Source: Microbacterium saccharophilum (GTDB lineage Bacteria > Actinomycetota > Actinomycetes > Actinomycetales > Microbacteriaceae). From it: a DNA stretch of 64,000 bases. The stretch covers positions 62,001 to 126,000 of the forward strand of contig NZ_BKAH01000006.1 in NCBI RefSeq assembly GCF_007992455.1, read 5' to 3'. The notes under the pieces are model-generated. The model did no database searches. It saw only the letters and a program-made list of their open reading frames with translations, and was not told the origin of the DNA. How positions within the stretch are numbered: the first letter of the stretch is position 1; the number at the start of each line of letters is the position of its first letter. The position numbers and the translations under genes are program-made. Below, one piece after another: positions 50,735 to 57,493 of this stretch.

Positions 50735-51058
50735 GTGGGAAAGTTCATCTACGAGGGCACCGTGAAGGTGGACTTCGACGACCGCACGATGGCGCACGTT
50801 CAGCTCGTCATCGGCAACAAGCTTCGACGCGGCGAGTCGTTCCACTTCACGTGGCGCGACGACAAGAGCATCGGCGAAGGTCGCACCTCCATCTGGCTGC
50901 ACCCGCAGGCCTCGCTCGTCTACAAGTACTACGGCAGCCGCCCCCTGCGACTGAACCGCGCGTGGACCGAGGCGCTCATGTTCACGGCGAACTCGCCGAC
51001 CGGGCTGCACATCGTGCCCGAGCCCGCCGACCCGGGCGACGGCGACCTCTCCGCCTGA
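50735..51058 (+). CDS. DUF7882-type protein (paralogue 4)
   Basis: The 107-residue protein has VKVDFDDRTMAHVQLVIGNK, KLRRGESFHFTWRDD, GRTSIWLHPQASLVYKYYG and ANSPTGLHIVPEP. It is the closest relative of paralogue 2. The GTG at 50735 has GGAGG 9 bp upstream; the longer frame from 50690 is discarded because it lacks that site and has no family match. Confidence 0.82.
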   Translation: MGKFIYEGTVKVDFDDRTMAHVQLVIGNKLRRGESFHFTWRDDKSIGEGRTSIWLHPQASLVYKYYGSRPLRLNRAWTEALMFTANSPTGLHIVPEPADPGDGDLSA

Positions 51059-51091
51059 CCCGCGGCGGGTAGCCGGGGGGCTGGGCGGTGT

Positions 51092-51128
51092 CAAGCCCCT
51101 GCGTACCCTCGCGGCGCGCAGGCAGTCT
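51092..51128 (+). promoter_or_regulatory. CAA(G/C)CC-class promoter, leaderless
   Basis: CAAGCC (51092-51097), 25 bp, CAGTCT (51123-51128), 6 bp, ATG 51135. TA is 20 bp upstream of CAA. Confidence 0.6.
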
Positions 51129-51134
51129 GCCGAC

Positions 51135-51290
51135 ATGAGGCATCCCGCATCGGGGCGTGATGAACCGTCGTCGACGCCCCGCACGCCCCCCGATCCGTCG
51201 ACGTCCACGACGCGCACCGGACGGCATACGAAGCCGGTGCCCGTGCCGCACCGTCCGCCGCCGAAGGGCGGCGCCCGGCGGGACGGCTGA
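51135..51290 (+). CDS. Small basic Pro/Thr-rich protein (51 aa)
   Basis: The 51-residue protein reads MRHPASGRDEPSSTPRTPPD and ends PVPVPHRPPPKGGARRDG. It has no ribosome site but has a full CAAGCC-class promoter whose -10 box ends 6 bp before the ATG. It is probably unstructured. It was judged real because of the promoter and the tight, palindromic tail-to-tail join with the GNAT gene. Function is unknown. Confidence 0.5.
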   Translation: MRHPASGRDEPSSTPRTPPDPSTSTTRTGRHTKPVPVPHRPPPKGGARRDG

Positions 51291-51292
51291 GC

Positions 51293-51784
51293 TCAGTACC
51301 CGTCGAGTGCGGGGACGAGGGTGAGCACGACCTCATCGACCTCGCGGCCCAGGCCGGGGGCGTAGACGACACTGCGGGACACCTCCGTGAACCCGTTGCG
51401 CTCGAGGACGGCGAGGGCGGCCGCATTGTGCGCGGCGGCGCGGGCGTAGAGCGGACGCTCCGCCTCGTGCGAGATCAGCAGACGCAGCGCCGCCGCCCCG
51501 ACGCCGTGTCCCCAGGACTGTCGCTTGATCCAGACGCTGACCTCGCGATCGCCGTCGACGGTGAACGCCGCGGCGGTGCCGGCGAACCCGCCTCGATCGG
51601 TCACCACGAGCAGTGTCACGTCCTCCGCGGCGCGTTCCCGGGCGATCCAGGCGTCGAAGGCGTCGCGGTCATCCGGCCTCTCCGCCGCGAACGCCGCCAT
51701 CCGCACGGCCTCGGGGTCGCGCATCATCTCGAAGACGGCGTCGAGGTCGTCGTCGTCGAGGTCGCGCAGTTCGATGTGGCCCAC
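51293..51784 (-). CDS. GNAT-family N-acetyltransferase
   Basis: The 163-residue protein has the GNAT acetyl-CoA loop in KRQSWGHGVGAAALRLLI (Q/RxxGxG/A) and the C-terminal NAAALAVLERNGFTEVS. This is the RimJ/RimL-like type. GTG 51784 lies exactly 6 bp after TAGCGT, so it is probably leaderless. The acetylated substrate is unknown. Confidence 0.88.
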   Translation of the reverse strand: MGHIELRDLDDDDLDAVFEMMRDPEAVRMAAFAAERPDDRDAFDAWIARERAAEDVTLLVVTDRGGFAGTAAAFTVDGDREVSVWIKRQSWGHGVGAAALRLLISHEAERPLYARAAAHNAAALAVLERNGFTEVSRSVVYAPGLGREVDEVVLTLVPALDGY

Positions 51785-51790
51785 GCCTCG

Positions 51791-51796
51791 ACGCTA
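51791..51796 (-). promoter_or_regulatory. -10 box of leaderless GNAT gene
   Basis: TAGCGT in gene direction, 6 bp before GTG 51784. Confidence 0.55.
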
Positions 51797-51823
51797 GCGA
51801 TCAGGTCGGACGGAGGGAACCCG

Positions 51824-52327
51824 TCAGTAGGTGCTCATCCCGCCGATGAGCACGATGCACGGCCCCACCAGCACGATCCACATCGCGGCGAAGATGATGA
51901 GCACCCCGGTCGCGAAGCGTCGCCACGCCGGCAGGAAGTACAGCAGCGCGGTGAGCAGCGGGATCACGAAAAACGGCCAGAACGGCAGGATGAACGCGGC
52001 GCCGCCGAACACACTGCCGTCGGTGGCCGGCATCATGCTGCCGGTCGCGAAGAAGAGCACGACCCCGAGGATGAACAGACCGACGCCGGCCAGGGTTCCC
52101 AGCCCGATGCCCGGTCCGGGCGGCGTCGGCGGCACGCCGTACCCGGGCGGCAGGCCGACGCTGCCTGGCGGGGGAGCGCCGTACCCGGGCGGCGGCACGG
52201 GCGGCCCCGGGTCGGGTGGCAGCGGCGGACCCGGGTCGGGTGGGAATGTCGGGCCCGGGGCCGGTGGCTGAGCGTCCGGGCCGGCGGCATCCTCGTCGTC
52301 GGGCGGTTCAGGCGTGCTGTTGCTCAT
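51824..52327 (-). CDS. Proline-rich membrane protein
   Basis: The 167-residue protein has a cytosolic Pro/Gly-rich N-terminus (PPDPGPPLPPDPGPPVPPPG and similar) and three or four membrane helices in the C-terminal 95 residues. Such tails mediate protein contacts in actinobacterial envelope proteins. AGGAAGGA precedes the ATG at 52327, and the start overlaps the end of the Lgt-like gene by 20 bp. It is the last gene of the radical-SAM operon. Confidence 0.75.
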   Translation of the reverse strand: MSNSTPEPPDDEDAAGPDAQPPAPGPTFPPDPGPPLPPDPGPPVPPPGYGAPPPGSVGLPPGYGVPPTPPGPGIGLGTLAGVGLFILGVVLFFATGSMMPATDGSVFGGAAFILPFWPFFVIPLLTALLYFLPAWRRFATGVLIIFAAMWIVLVGPCIVLIGGMSTY

Positions 52328-53129
52328 GCTGCGGCGTCCTTCCTGGTTCGGCGGGGGCGGACGCGCGGAACTGGCCGCGCGCGGACTTGTACGCGATGCG
52401 GGCGAGGAGCAGCGGGATCGTCACGAGCAGGAACAGCTGCGGTCGGGTGAGCCCCATCCAGGCCACGTCGTTGCCGCGGACGAATTCGACGGCGAAGCGG
52501 AACACGCCGTACGCCGCGATGTACAGCGTGAGTGTCTCGCCGGCCGCGATCGGGCGGTGCCGCAGCCACCACCAGAGCGCCGCGAACGCGACGACGTGGA
52601 AGACGATCTCGTACACGAAGCTCGGATGCAGCGGCACGCCCGCGGGTGCCCCTACGCGCGCCGCGGCATCCGCATCCAGCACGATGCCCCACCCCGCCCC
52701 GGTCGGGGTGCCGGGCTGCTCGGTGAGCAGGCATCCGATCCGCCCGATCGCCATCGCGAGGGCGACGGCCGGCGCGAACAGGTCGCCGGTGCGCTCCGGG
52801 TAGCGGACGATCCGCTTCGCCACGTGCACGCCGAGCCACGCGCCGACGAGCGCGCTGAGCATCGACGCGTTCCCGTAGGCGAGCTGGTCGACGAGGCTGA
52901 GGTTCCGGGTGGGGTCGAGGTGCTGCGCCCACGTCCCGAGCCGGGAGGAGAGGGCGGCGCCGAGCAGCGCGCCGAGCACGATGTGCGGGATGCGGGGGTC
53001 GGTCACGCCGCGTCGGCGCTTCTCGATGAGGAAGGCGGCGCCGGCGGCGCCGAGCCCCAGCGCCACGAAGACCGCGTGGGTGTCAGCCGGCGGCATCCAC
53101 CCGAGGAGGTCCTGCAGCGTCGGGAACAC
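52308..53129 (-). CDS. Lgt-like (prolipoprotein diacylglyceryl transferase family) membrane protein
   Basis: The 273-residue, seven-helix protein carries Lgt signatures in AMAIGRIGCLLTEQPGTPT and FRFAVEFVRGND (the R..E..R set), and a C-terminal TRPQLFLL helix. The HGG motif with the essential histidine of true Lgt is replaced by ASMLSALVGAW, and the GRxGNF asparagine by cysteine. It therefore may transfer lipid from phosphatidylglycerol to something other than prolipoprotein. GTG 53129 lies 3 bp from the preceding stop. Confidence 0.8.
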   Translation of the reverse strand: MFPTLQDLLGWMPPADTHAVFVALGLGAAGAAFLIEKRRRGVTDPRIPHIVLGALLGAALSSRLGTWAQHLDPTRNLSLVDQLAYGNASMLSALVGAWLGVHVAKRIVRYPERTGDLFAPAVALAMAIGRIGCLLTEQPGTPTGAGWGIVLDADAAARVGAPAGVPLHPSFVYEIVFHVVAFAALWWWLRHRPIAAGETLTLYIAAYGVFRFAVEFVRGNDVAWMGLTRPQLFLLVTIPLLLARIAYKSARGQFRASAPAEPGRTPQHEQQHA

Positions 53130-53132
53130 GGG

Positions 53133-53450
53133 TCAGGTCCAGACCGAGACCCAGAGCGTGATCCACATCGGGACCGCGGCGGCGGCCGCCACGGCGATCA
53201 CCGCGAGGTAGGCGAGCACGAGTCGCGTGTCGCCGAGCTTGCACCGGGAGCGCAGCAGCCCGGCGCGGCGGGCCTTGGCGTAGCCGGCGATCGCGACGAC
53301 GGCGAAGGCGACCACCGCGATCGGTCCGAGGACGGCGGCGATGAGGGCGACGGTCGTGTACACGCACAGCCGCAGCGGGTCGAAGGGTGGGGCCGGGTCG
53401 GCGACGGAGTCGTCCCGCTGGTTGAGGCCGCTGAACTCGTACGCGCTCAT
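53133..53450 (-). CDS. Small membrane protein (105 aa)
   Basis: The 105-residue protein has about two membrane helices (LRLCVYTTVALIAAVLGPIAVVAFAVVAIAGYAKA and TRLVLAYLAVIAVAAAAAVPMWITLWV) and a basic loop RRAGLLRSRCKLGD. The ATG at 53450 overlaps the radical-SAM stop (ATGA). It is sandwiched between the radical SAM and Lgt-like genes and probably joins them at the membrane. Unknown family. Confidence 0.75.
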   Translation of the reverse strand: MSAYEFSGLNQRDDSVADPAPPFDPLRLCVYTTVALIAAVLGPIAVVAFAVVAIAGYAKARRAGLLRSRCKLGDTRLVLAYLAVIAVAAAAAVPMWITLWVSVWT

Positions 53451-55042
53451 CGCGCCACGCTCACCGGGATCTGGCTGCGCGTGCCCGTCGCGGCGGACAG
53501 GCGCCGGCGGCCGAGAGGTGCCCACGCCTGCACGGCGCAGAACGGCGCGCACTGATGCGCATCCGTCGTCTCGTTGACCGTCGCGACGTGCACGCAGCAC
53601 TGGGTGAGGCGCTCCTCGATCATCGTGTTGATGTCCATGAAGGGCTTGATCGTGATGCGCTTGACGCGCTCGCCGAGCATCTTGCGGAGCCGCTGGCGCT
53701 GCCCGGGCAGCCCCGATGCCGCAAGGGTCGCGAGCGTGCCGATGCCGAGGTCGCAGTTCTGGCAGATGTCGCTCCAGATGTTCGCCATCGACGGGTGCGA
53801 CAGCGAGGACTGCTCGCTCAGCAGGTCGAGGAGCGAGTTCTTCACGACCTGACGGATGGCCTTGTTGATCTGCGAATCCGCGATGCGGTTCGCGATGAGG
53901 TCGGGCTCGAGCTCGAGGAACTCCTTGAGCCGGTCGTGACCGATCAGCGCCGTCAGCGACTTCCAGTCGCCGGAATCGTCCTGCAGCAGGTAGCCGACCG
54001 AACAGCAGTGCGGATGGCTGCAGGGAAGGGCGGTGAGATCCTTCCAGCTGACCTCCCCGTCGGTCTGCGGTCCGAGGCGTGCCAGGACGCCGGTGTGGGT
54101 GAGCCGGTCCTCCGGGTCGATGCCGGCCGACCGGCCCGACCCGAACACGGGCTGGATCGTGACCCCGCCGACGTACGGGGTCGTCATCGCGCGGCGGATG
54201 ACGTCCCCGATCTCGCCGTCGTTGACGCCGAGCGCCGCGGTCATCGTGAGCGTCGTGAAGATCCCGGCGTCGGACAGGCGCGCGAGCGCCTTCTCCTTGA
54301 AGCGGCGGATGTCGGCGCCGCGGTGGTGCGTCGAAGCCTGCGCGCTCTCGCCGTCGTACTGCAGGTAGATCTCGACGCGCTCGCGGTGGCGCTTGAGGGT
54401 CTCGACGAACGTGTCGTCCTGCGAGATGCGCAGACCGTTGGAGTTGATCAGGATGCGGACGACGGGCCGGGCCACGAGGTGCTCCAGCAGCTGCTCGAGC
54501 CACGGGTAGAGTGTCGGCTCGCCGCCGGAGAGCATGAGGACGTCGATCCGGTTGTTCTCGCGGGCCAGGCGCGCGTCGACGGAGGCCAGCACTTCGGCCA
54601 GCGGGGCGACGGCCGAGGCGGCCGGACTGGATTCGGCGAAGCACGTGGGGCAGCGCAGGTTGCAGTGGTCGGTGAGGTCCTGCAGCAGGATGCAGGTGTG
54701 CTGGGTCTGCATCTGCGGGAGGCCGTCCTCGTACGCCGAGGGCACGGGCTTGAAGTTCCCGGCCAGGTCGGGCTCATGCACCTTCGTGGGGGCCGTCCAC
54801 TGCTCGAGGTAGCTGAGGATCTCGGCGGACTCGTCGTACATCGTGCGGATGAGGCCGTGGTCGGGGCAGCCTCGCTCGAGCCAGACGCGGCCGTCGCGCA
54901 CCGCGAGCCAGCCGGACAGCCGCCGCACCTCGGACAGGTCGCGGTCGGGGTCCTCTTCGTGGCACCGCGGACAGAAGGCGTTCACGTACCGGTGGATGCG
55001 GTAGTCCCGCAGTGGCATCCCGGTCCCGGCGACGGCGCTCAT
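53447..55042 (-). CDS. Radical SAM protein, Tes/MJ0619-like architecture
   Basis: The 531-residue protein has an N-terminal zinc-ribbon-like region (CPRC at 24-27, GCPDHG at 59), a radical SAM core with CNLRCPTC (Cys127, 131, 134) and SGGEPT (172), and a Cys-rich C-terminus (CSHPHCC, CQNCDLG, QCCVH and QCAPFC). This three-part layout is that of archaeal tetraether-lipid synthase/MJ0619-type enzymes, which join or methylate lipid chains. ATG 55042 is leaderless: TAGGGT ends 6 bp upstream. With the Lgt-like and membrane proteins it likely acts on lipids. Confidence 0.85.
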   Translation of the reverse strand: MSAVAGTGMPLRDYRIHRYVNAFCPRCHEEDPDRDLSEVRRLSGWLAVRDGRVWLERGCPDHGLIRTMYDESAEILSYLEQWTAPTKVHEPDLAGNFKPVPSAYEDGLPQMQTQHTCILLQDLTDHCNLRCPTCFAESSPAASAVAPLAEVLASVDARLARENNRIDVLMLSGGEPTLYPWLEQLLEHLVARPVVRILINSNGLRISQDDTFVETLKRHRERVEIYLQYDGESAQASTHHRGADIRRFKEKALARLSDAGIFTTLTMTAALGVNDGEIGDVIRRAMTTPYVGGVTIQPVFGSGRSAGIDPEDRLTHTGVLARLGPQTDGEVSWKDLTALPCSHPHCCSVGYLLQDDSGDWKSLTALIGHDRLKEFLELEPDLIANRIADSQINKAIRQVVKNSLLDLLSEQSSLSHPSMANIWSDICQNCDLGIGTLATLAASGLPGQRQRLRKMLGERVKRITIKPFMDINTMIEERLTQCCVHVATVNETTDAHQCAPFCAVQAWAPLGRRRLSAATGTRSQIPVSVAR

Positions 55043-55048
55043 GGGGCC

Positions 55049-55054
55049 ACCCTA
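55049..55054 (-). promoter_or_regulatory. -10 box of leaderless radical SAM operon
   Basis: TAGGGT in gene direction, exactly 6 bp before ATG 55042. Confidence 0.6.
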
Positions 55055-55086
55055 GCGACCGGGCGCCGAGCGCGCCGCGCCGCGTG

Positions 55087-55172
55087 GCGCAGTGATTTGC
55101 AGGACCGTGTGTGACGGATGGGGCGCATGCGCCTCATCCGCCCCACCAGTCACGGCCGCTCCTGCAGTTCGC
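55087..55172. repeat. Dispersed intergenic palindrome, copy B
   Basis: Outer ends TGCAGGACCGTG and CACGGCCGCTCCTGCA surround a 26-bp core, CGGATG...CATCCG (55115-55140), with 13-bp arms and one mismatch. It shares ends and flank words (TCCTGCAGTTCGC, CCCACC, GTCAC) with copy A at 43156-43237. It also lies where a terminator for the upstream alarmone synthetase gene would be. Confidence 0.65.
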
Positions 55173-55176
55173 CGCC

Positions 55177-55212
55177 AAGCGGGCAGGACTCAGGAAGCGG
55201 GCAGGACTCAGA
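55177..55212. repeat. 18-bp tandem repeat crossing the alarmone synthetase stop codon
   Basis: AAGCGGGCAGGACTCAGG occurs twice with one difference. The second copy contains the stop of the gene at 55208. Confidence 0.8.
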
Positions 55213-55912
55213 CGGCGGAGAGACGCCCGCGCGGCCGCGGGCCGTGCAGCTCGCGGTGCAGGCGCTCCATCCGGGCGTCCAGCTCCGCGGCCGTCTCGGC
55301 GGCGTCCTTCAGCTCGGCGAGGAGCGAATCGGGCACGACGCCGTCGTACTTGTAGTAGATCTTGTGCTCGAGGCTCGCCCAGAAGTCCATCGCGATGGTG
55401 CGGAACTGCACTTCGACGGCGACATCCAGGCGGCCGGACGACAGGAAGACCGGCACCTCGACGATGACGTGCAGGCTCTTGTAGCCGTTGGGCTTCGGCT
55501 CGGAAATGTAGTCCTTCACCTGCCGCACGCGGATGTCGTCCTGCTGCGTCAGCAGGTCGGACAGCCGGTGGGCGTCCTCCACGAAGCTGCACGTGACGCG
55601 GATGCCGGCGATGTCGGTGATGTGCGCGCGGATCGCGTCGAAGTCGGGGTCGACGCCCTTGCGCGCGATCTTCTCGACGAGGCTGTCCGCCGACTTCACG
55701 CGGCTGGAGATGTGCTCGATGGGGTTGTAGTCGTGCGTGAGCTGGAACTCGTCGCGGAGGATCCCGAGCTTCGTCTCGACCTCCCGCAGCCCGAACTGGT
55801 ATTCCAGGAGGAACCGCTGGAACTCGTCGCGCATGCTGCGCAGCTGCTCCGGGGAGAAGGTCGCCACTCCGTCGGCCGTGGTCACGACGAGGGAGTCGGG
55901 CTTCGCATCCAT
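55208..55912 (-). CDS. Small alarmone synthetase (RelA/SpoT-domain GTP pyrophosphokinase)
   Basis: The 234-residue protein has only the synthetase domain: DIAGIRVTCSFVEDAHRL, DYISEPKPNGYKSLH (substrate tyrosine) and EVQFRTIAMDFWASLEH. No hydrolase, TGS or ACT domain is present, which matches the RelQ/RelP size class. It makes (p)ppGpp under stress. ATG 55912 lies exactly 6 bp after TACGGT, so the mRNA is probably leaderless. Confidence 0.9.
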   Translation of the reverse strand: MDAKPDSLVVTTADGVATFSPEQLRSMRDEFQRFLLEYQFGLREVETKLGILRDEFQLTHDYNPIEHISSRVKSADSLVEKIARKGVDPDFDAIRAHITDIAGIRVTCSFVEDAHRLSDLLTQQDDIRVRQVKDYISEPKPNGYKSLHVIVEVPVFLSSGRLDVAVEVQFRTIAMDFWASLEHKIYYKYDGVVPDSLLAELKDAAETAAELDARMERLHRELHGPRPRGRLSAV

Positions 55913-55918
55913 GCTCCG

Positions 55919-55924
55919 ACCGTA
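55919..55924 (-). promoter_or_regulatory. -10 box of leaderless alarmone synthetase gene
   Basis: TACGGT in gene direction, 6 bp before ATG 55912. Confidence 0.6.
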
Positions 55925-55973
55925 TCGATCGGCGCTAGGCGGATGCTGTGAAGTCGAGGAGCGGTGAGACCGA

Positions 55974-57080
55974 TCAGGCGCGGCGGTACTGGCCGACCAT
56001 GGGGCAGTCGAACGGATCGCGGGCGGCGAGGCCCACCTCGTTGAGGTAGTTGATGACGATCGCATACGAGCGGATGAGGCTCGTCTCGGTGTACGGCACG
56101 CCGAGCGTCGCGCAGTGGTCGCGGACGATCTCGCGGGCCTTCGCCAGGTGCGGGCGCGCCATGCTCGGGAAGAGGTGGTGCTCGACCTGGTAGTTGAGGC
56201 CGCCCATGAGCCAGGTGGCCCACCAGCCGCCGCGGATGTTGCGCGAGGTCCGGACCTGCTTGGAGAAGAAGTCCAGGCGGGCGTCGGGGGCGATGATCGG
56301 CATGCCCTTGTGGTTCGGGGCGAACGAGGCGCCCATGTAGACGCCGAAGACGGCGAGCTGCACGCCCATGAACGCGAACGCCATGCCCAGCGGCAGGAAC
56401 AGGAAGACGGGGACCAGCAGGGCGGCGTGCCGCAGCGCGATGAGCGACAGCTCGGTCCAGCGGCCCTTCACGCCCGGTGTCGTCACGAGGTACTTCACGC
56501 CGAGGTAGTGGAGGTTCAGGCCCTCGAGGGTCAGAAGGGGGAAGAAGAGCCAGCCCTGACGCTGCGTGATGAAGCGCTGGATGCCGCGGGCCTTCGCGGC
56601 GTCCTCGTCGAGGAAGGAGATCGTGTCGATCTCGATGTCCGGGTCCTTGCCGACGCGGTTGGGGTTCGCGTGGTGGCGGGAGTGCTTGGCATCCCACCAG
56701 GCGTAGCTCATGCCGACGACGCCGGAGGCGATGAAGCGGGCGAGGCGGTCGTTGGCGGGGCCGCTCGAGAGGATCTGGCGGTGCGCGGCCTCGTGTGCGA
56801 GGAACGCGGCCTGCGTGAGCAGGAGGCCCAGTGCGCCGGCGATGAGCAGCTGGAACCAGCTGTCGCCGAGCAGGATGAAACCGGTGATGCATCCGCCGAT
56901 GCCGAGTGCGACCGCGGTGCCGACGAGGGAGTAGAACCACGGCGCCCGACGGAGCAGGCCCGTCTCCTTGACGACGTTGGAGACTTCGGAGTACGCGCGG
57001 CCGATGGGCGGGAACGCATCGGAACCGGCATACGTCTGACGAATGGGCCCCATCGTGGCGGCGGCGGTGGCAGTGGTCAA
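55974..57080 (-). CDS. Membrane fatty acid desaturase (acyl-lipid type), paralogue
   Basis: The 368-residue protein has histidine boxes HEAAH, HSRHH and QVEHHLF and the same layout as the enzyme at 42060, sharing GMSYAWWDAKHSRHHANPN and SFAPNHKGMPI. TTG 57080 follows GAGGAG by 5 bp. It is next to a cold-shock gene and an alarmone synthetase, in line with membrane adjustment under stress or cold. Confidence 0.92.
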   Translation of the reverse strand: MTTATAAATMGPIRQTYAGSDAFPPIGRAYSEVSNVVKETGLLRRAPWFYSLVGTAVALGIGGCITGFILLGDSWFQLLIAGALGLLLTQAAFLAHEAAHRQILSSGPANDRLARFIASGVVGMSYAWWDAKHSRHHANPNRVGKDPDIEIDTISFLDEDAAKARGIQRFITQRQGWLFFPLLTLEGLNLHYLGVKYLVTTPGVKGRWTELSLIALRHAALLVPVFLFLPLGMAFAFMGVQLAVFGVYMGASFAPNHKGMPIIAPDARLDFFSKQVRTSRNIRGGWWATWLMGGLNYQVEHHLFPSMARPHLAKAREIVRDHCATLGVPYTETSLIRSYAIVINYLNEVGLAARDPFDCPMVGQYRRA

Positions 57081-57249
57081 GTCTGCTCCTCGGATCGGCA
57101 GAAAGACCCGAGAGCCAGACTGTGCGGAGGGGAAGTCGTGTGACCGCCCTTCAGCGTGACTCTACGCGCGTATGGATTCCCGAAGCGGCATGTGCGGGAC
57201 TTGCACAGGCATGTGGTGCCTGACTGTCAGGTTGCCCGCGCATGCAGAC

Positions 57250-57278
57250 GGCGGGACAGGCGTGAAGCCCGCCCCGCC
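57250..57278 (-). terminator. GC hairpin downstream of cspA
   Basis: GGCGGG and CCCGCC (with a second possible partner in GCCCCGCC) form a stem about 12 bp past the cspA stop, without a T tract. Weak candidate terminator. Confidence 0.4.
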
Positions 57279-57289
57279 GCCGCTCGCGA

Positions 57290-57493
57290 TCACAGGACGC
57301 GGATACGCGAAGCCTGCGGGCCCTTCGGGCCGCGCTCGACGTCGTACTCGACGCGGGCAGCCTCGTCGAGCGAACGGTAGCCGTTGCCCTCGATCGCGCT
57401 GAAGTGGGCGAAGACGTCCGCCGAGCCATCCTCGGGCTCGATGAAGCCGAAGCCCTTTTCGGAGTTGAACCATTTCACAGTGCCAACGGCCAT
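57290..57493 (-). CDS. cspA: Cold-shock domain protein
   Basis: The 67-residue protein is a full cold-shock domain with RNA-binding motifs [15 protein letters not shown] (RNP1) and DVFAHFSAI (RNP2). It acts as an RNA chaperone. ATG 57493 follows GAAGGAAG by 7 bp. The reading frame upstream stays open for about 100 codons without a start codon. Confidence 0.97.
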   Translation of the reverse strand: MAVGTVKWFNSEKGFGFIEPEDGSADVFAHFSAIEGNGYRSLDEAARVEYDVERGPKGPQASRIRVL

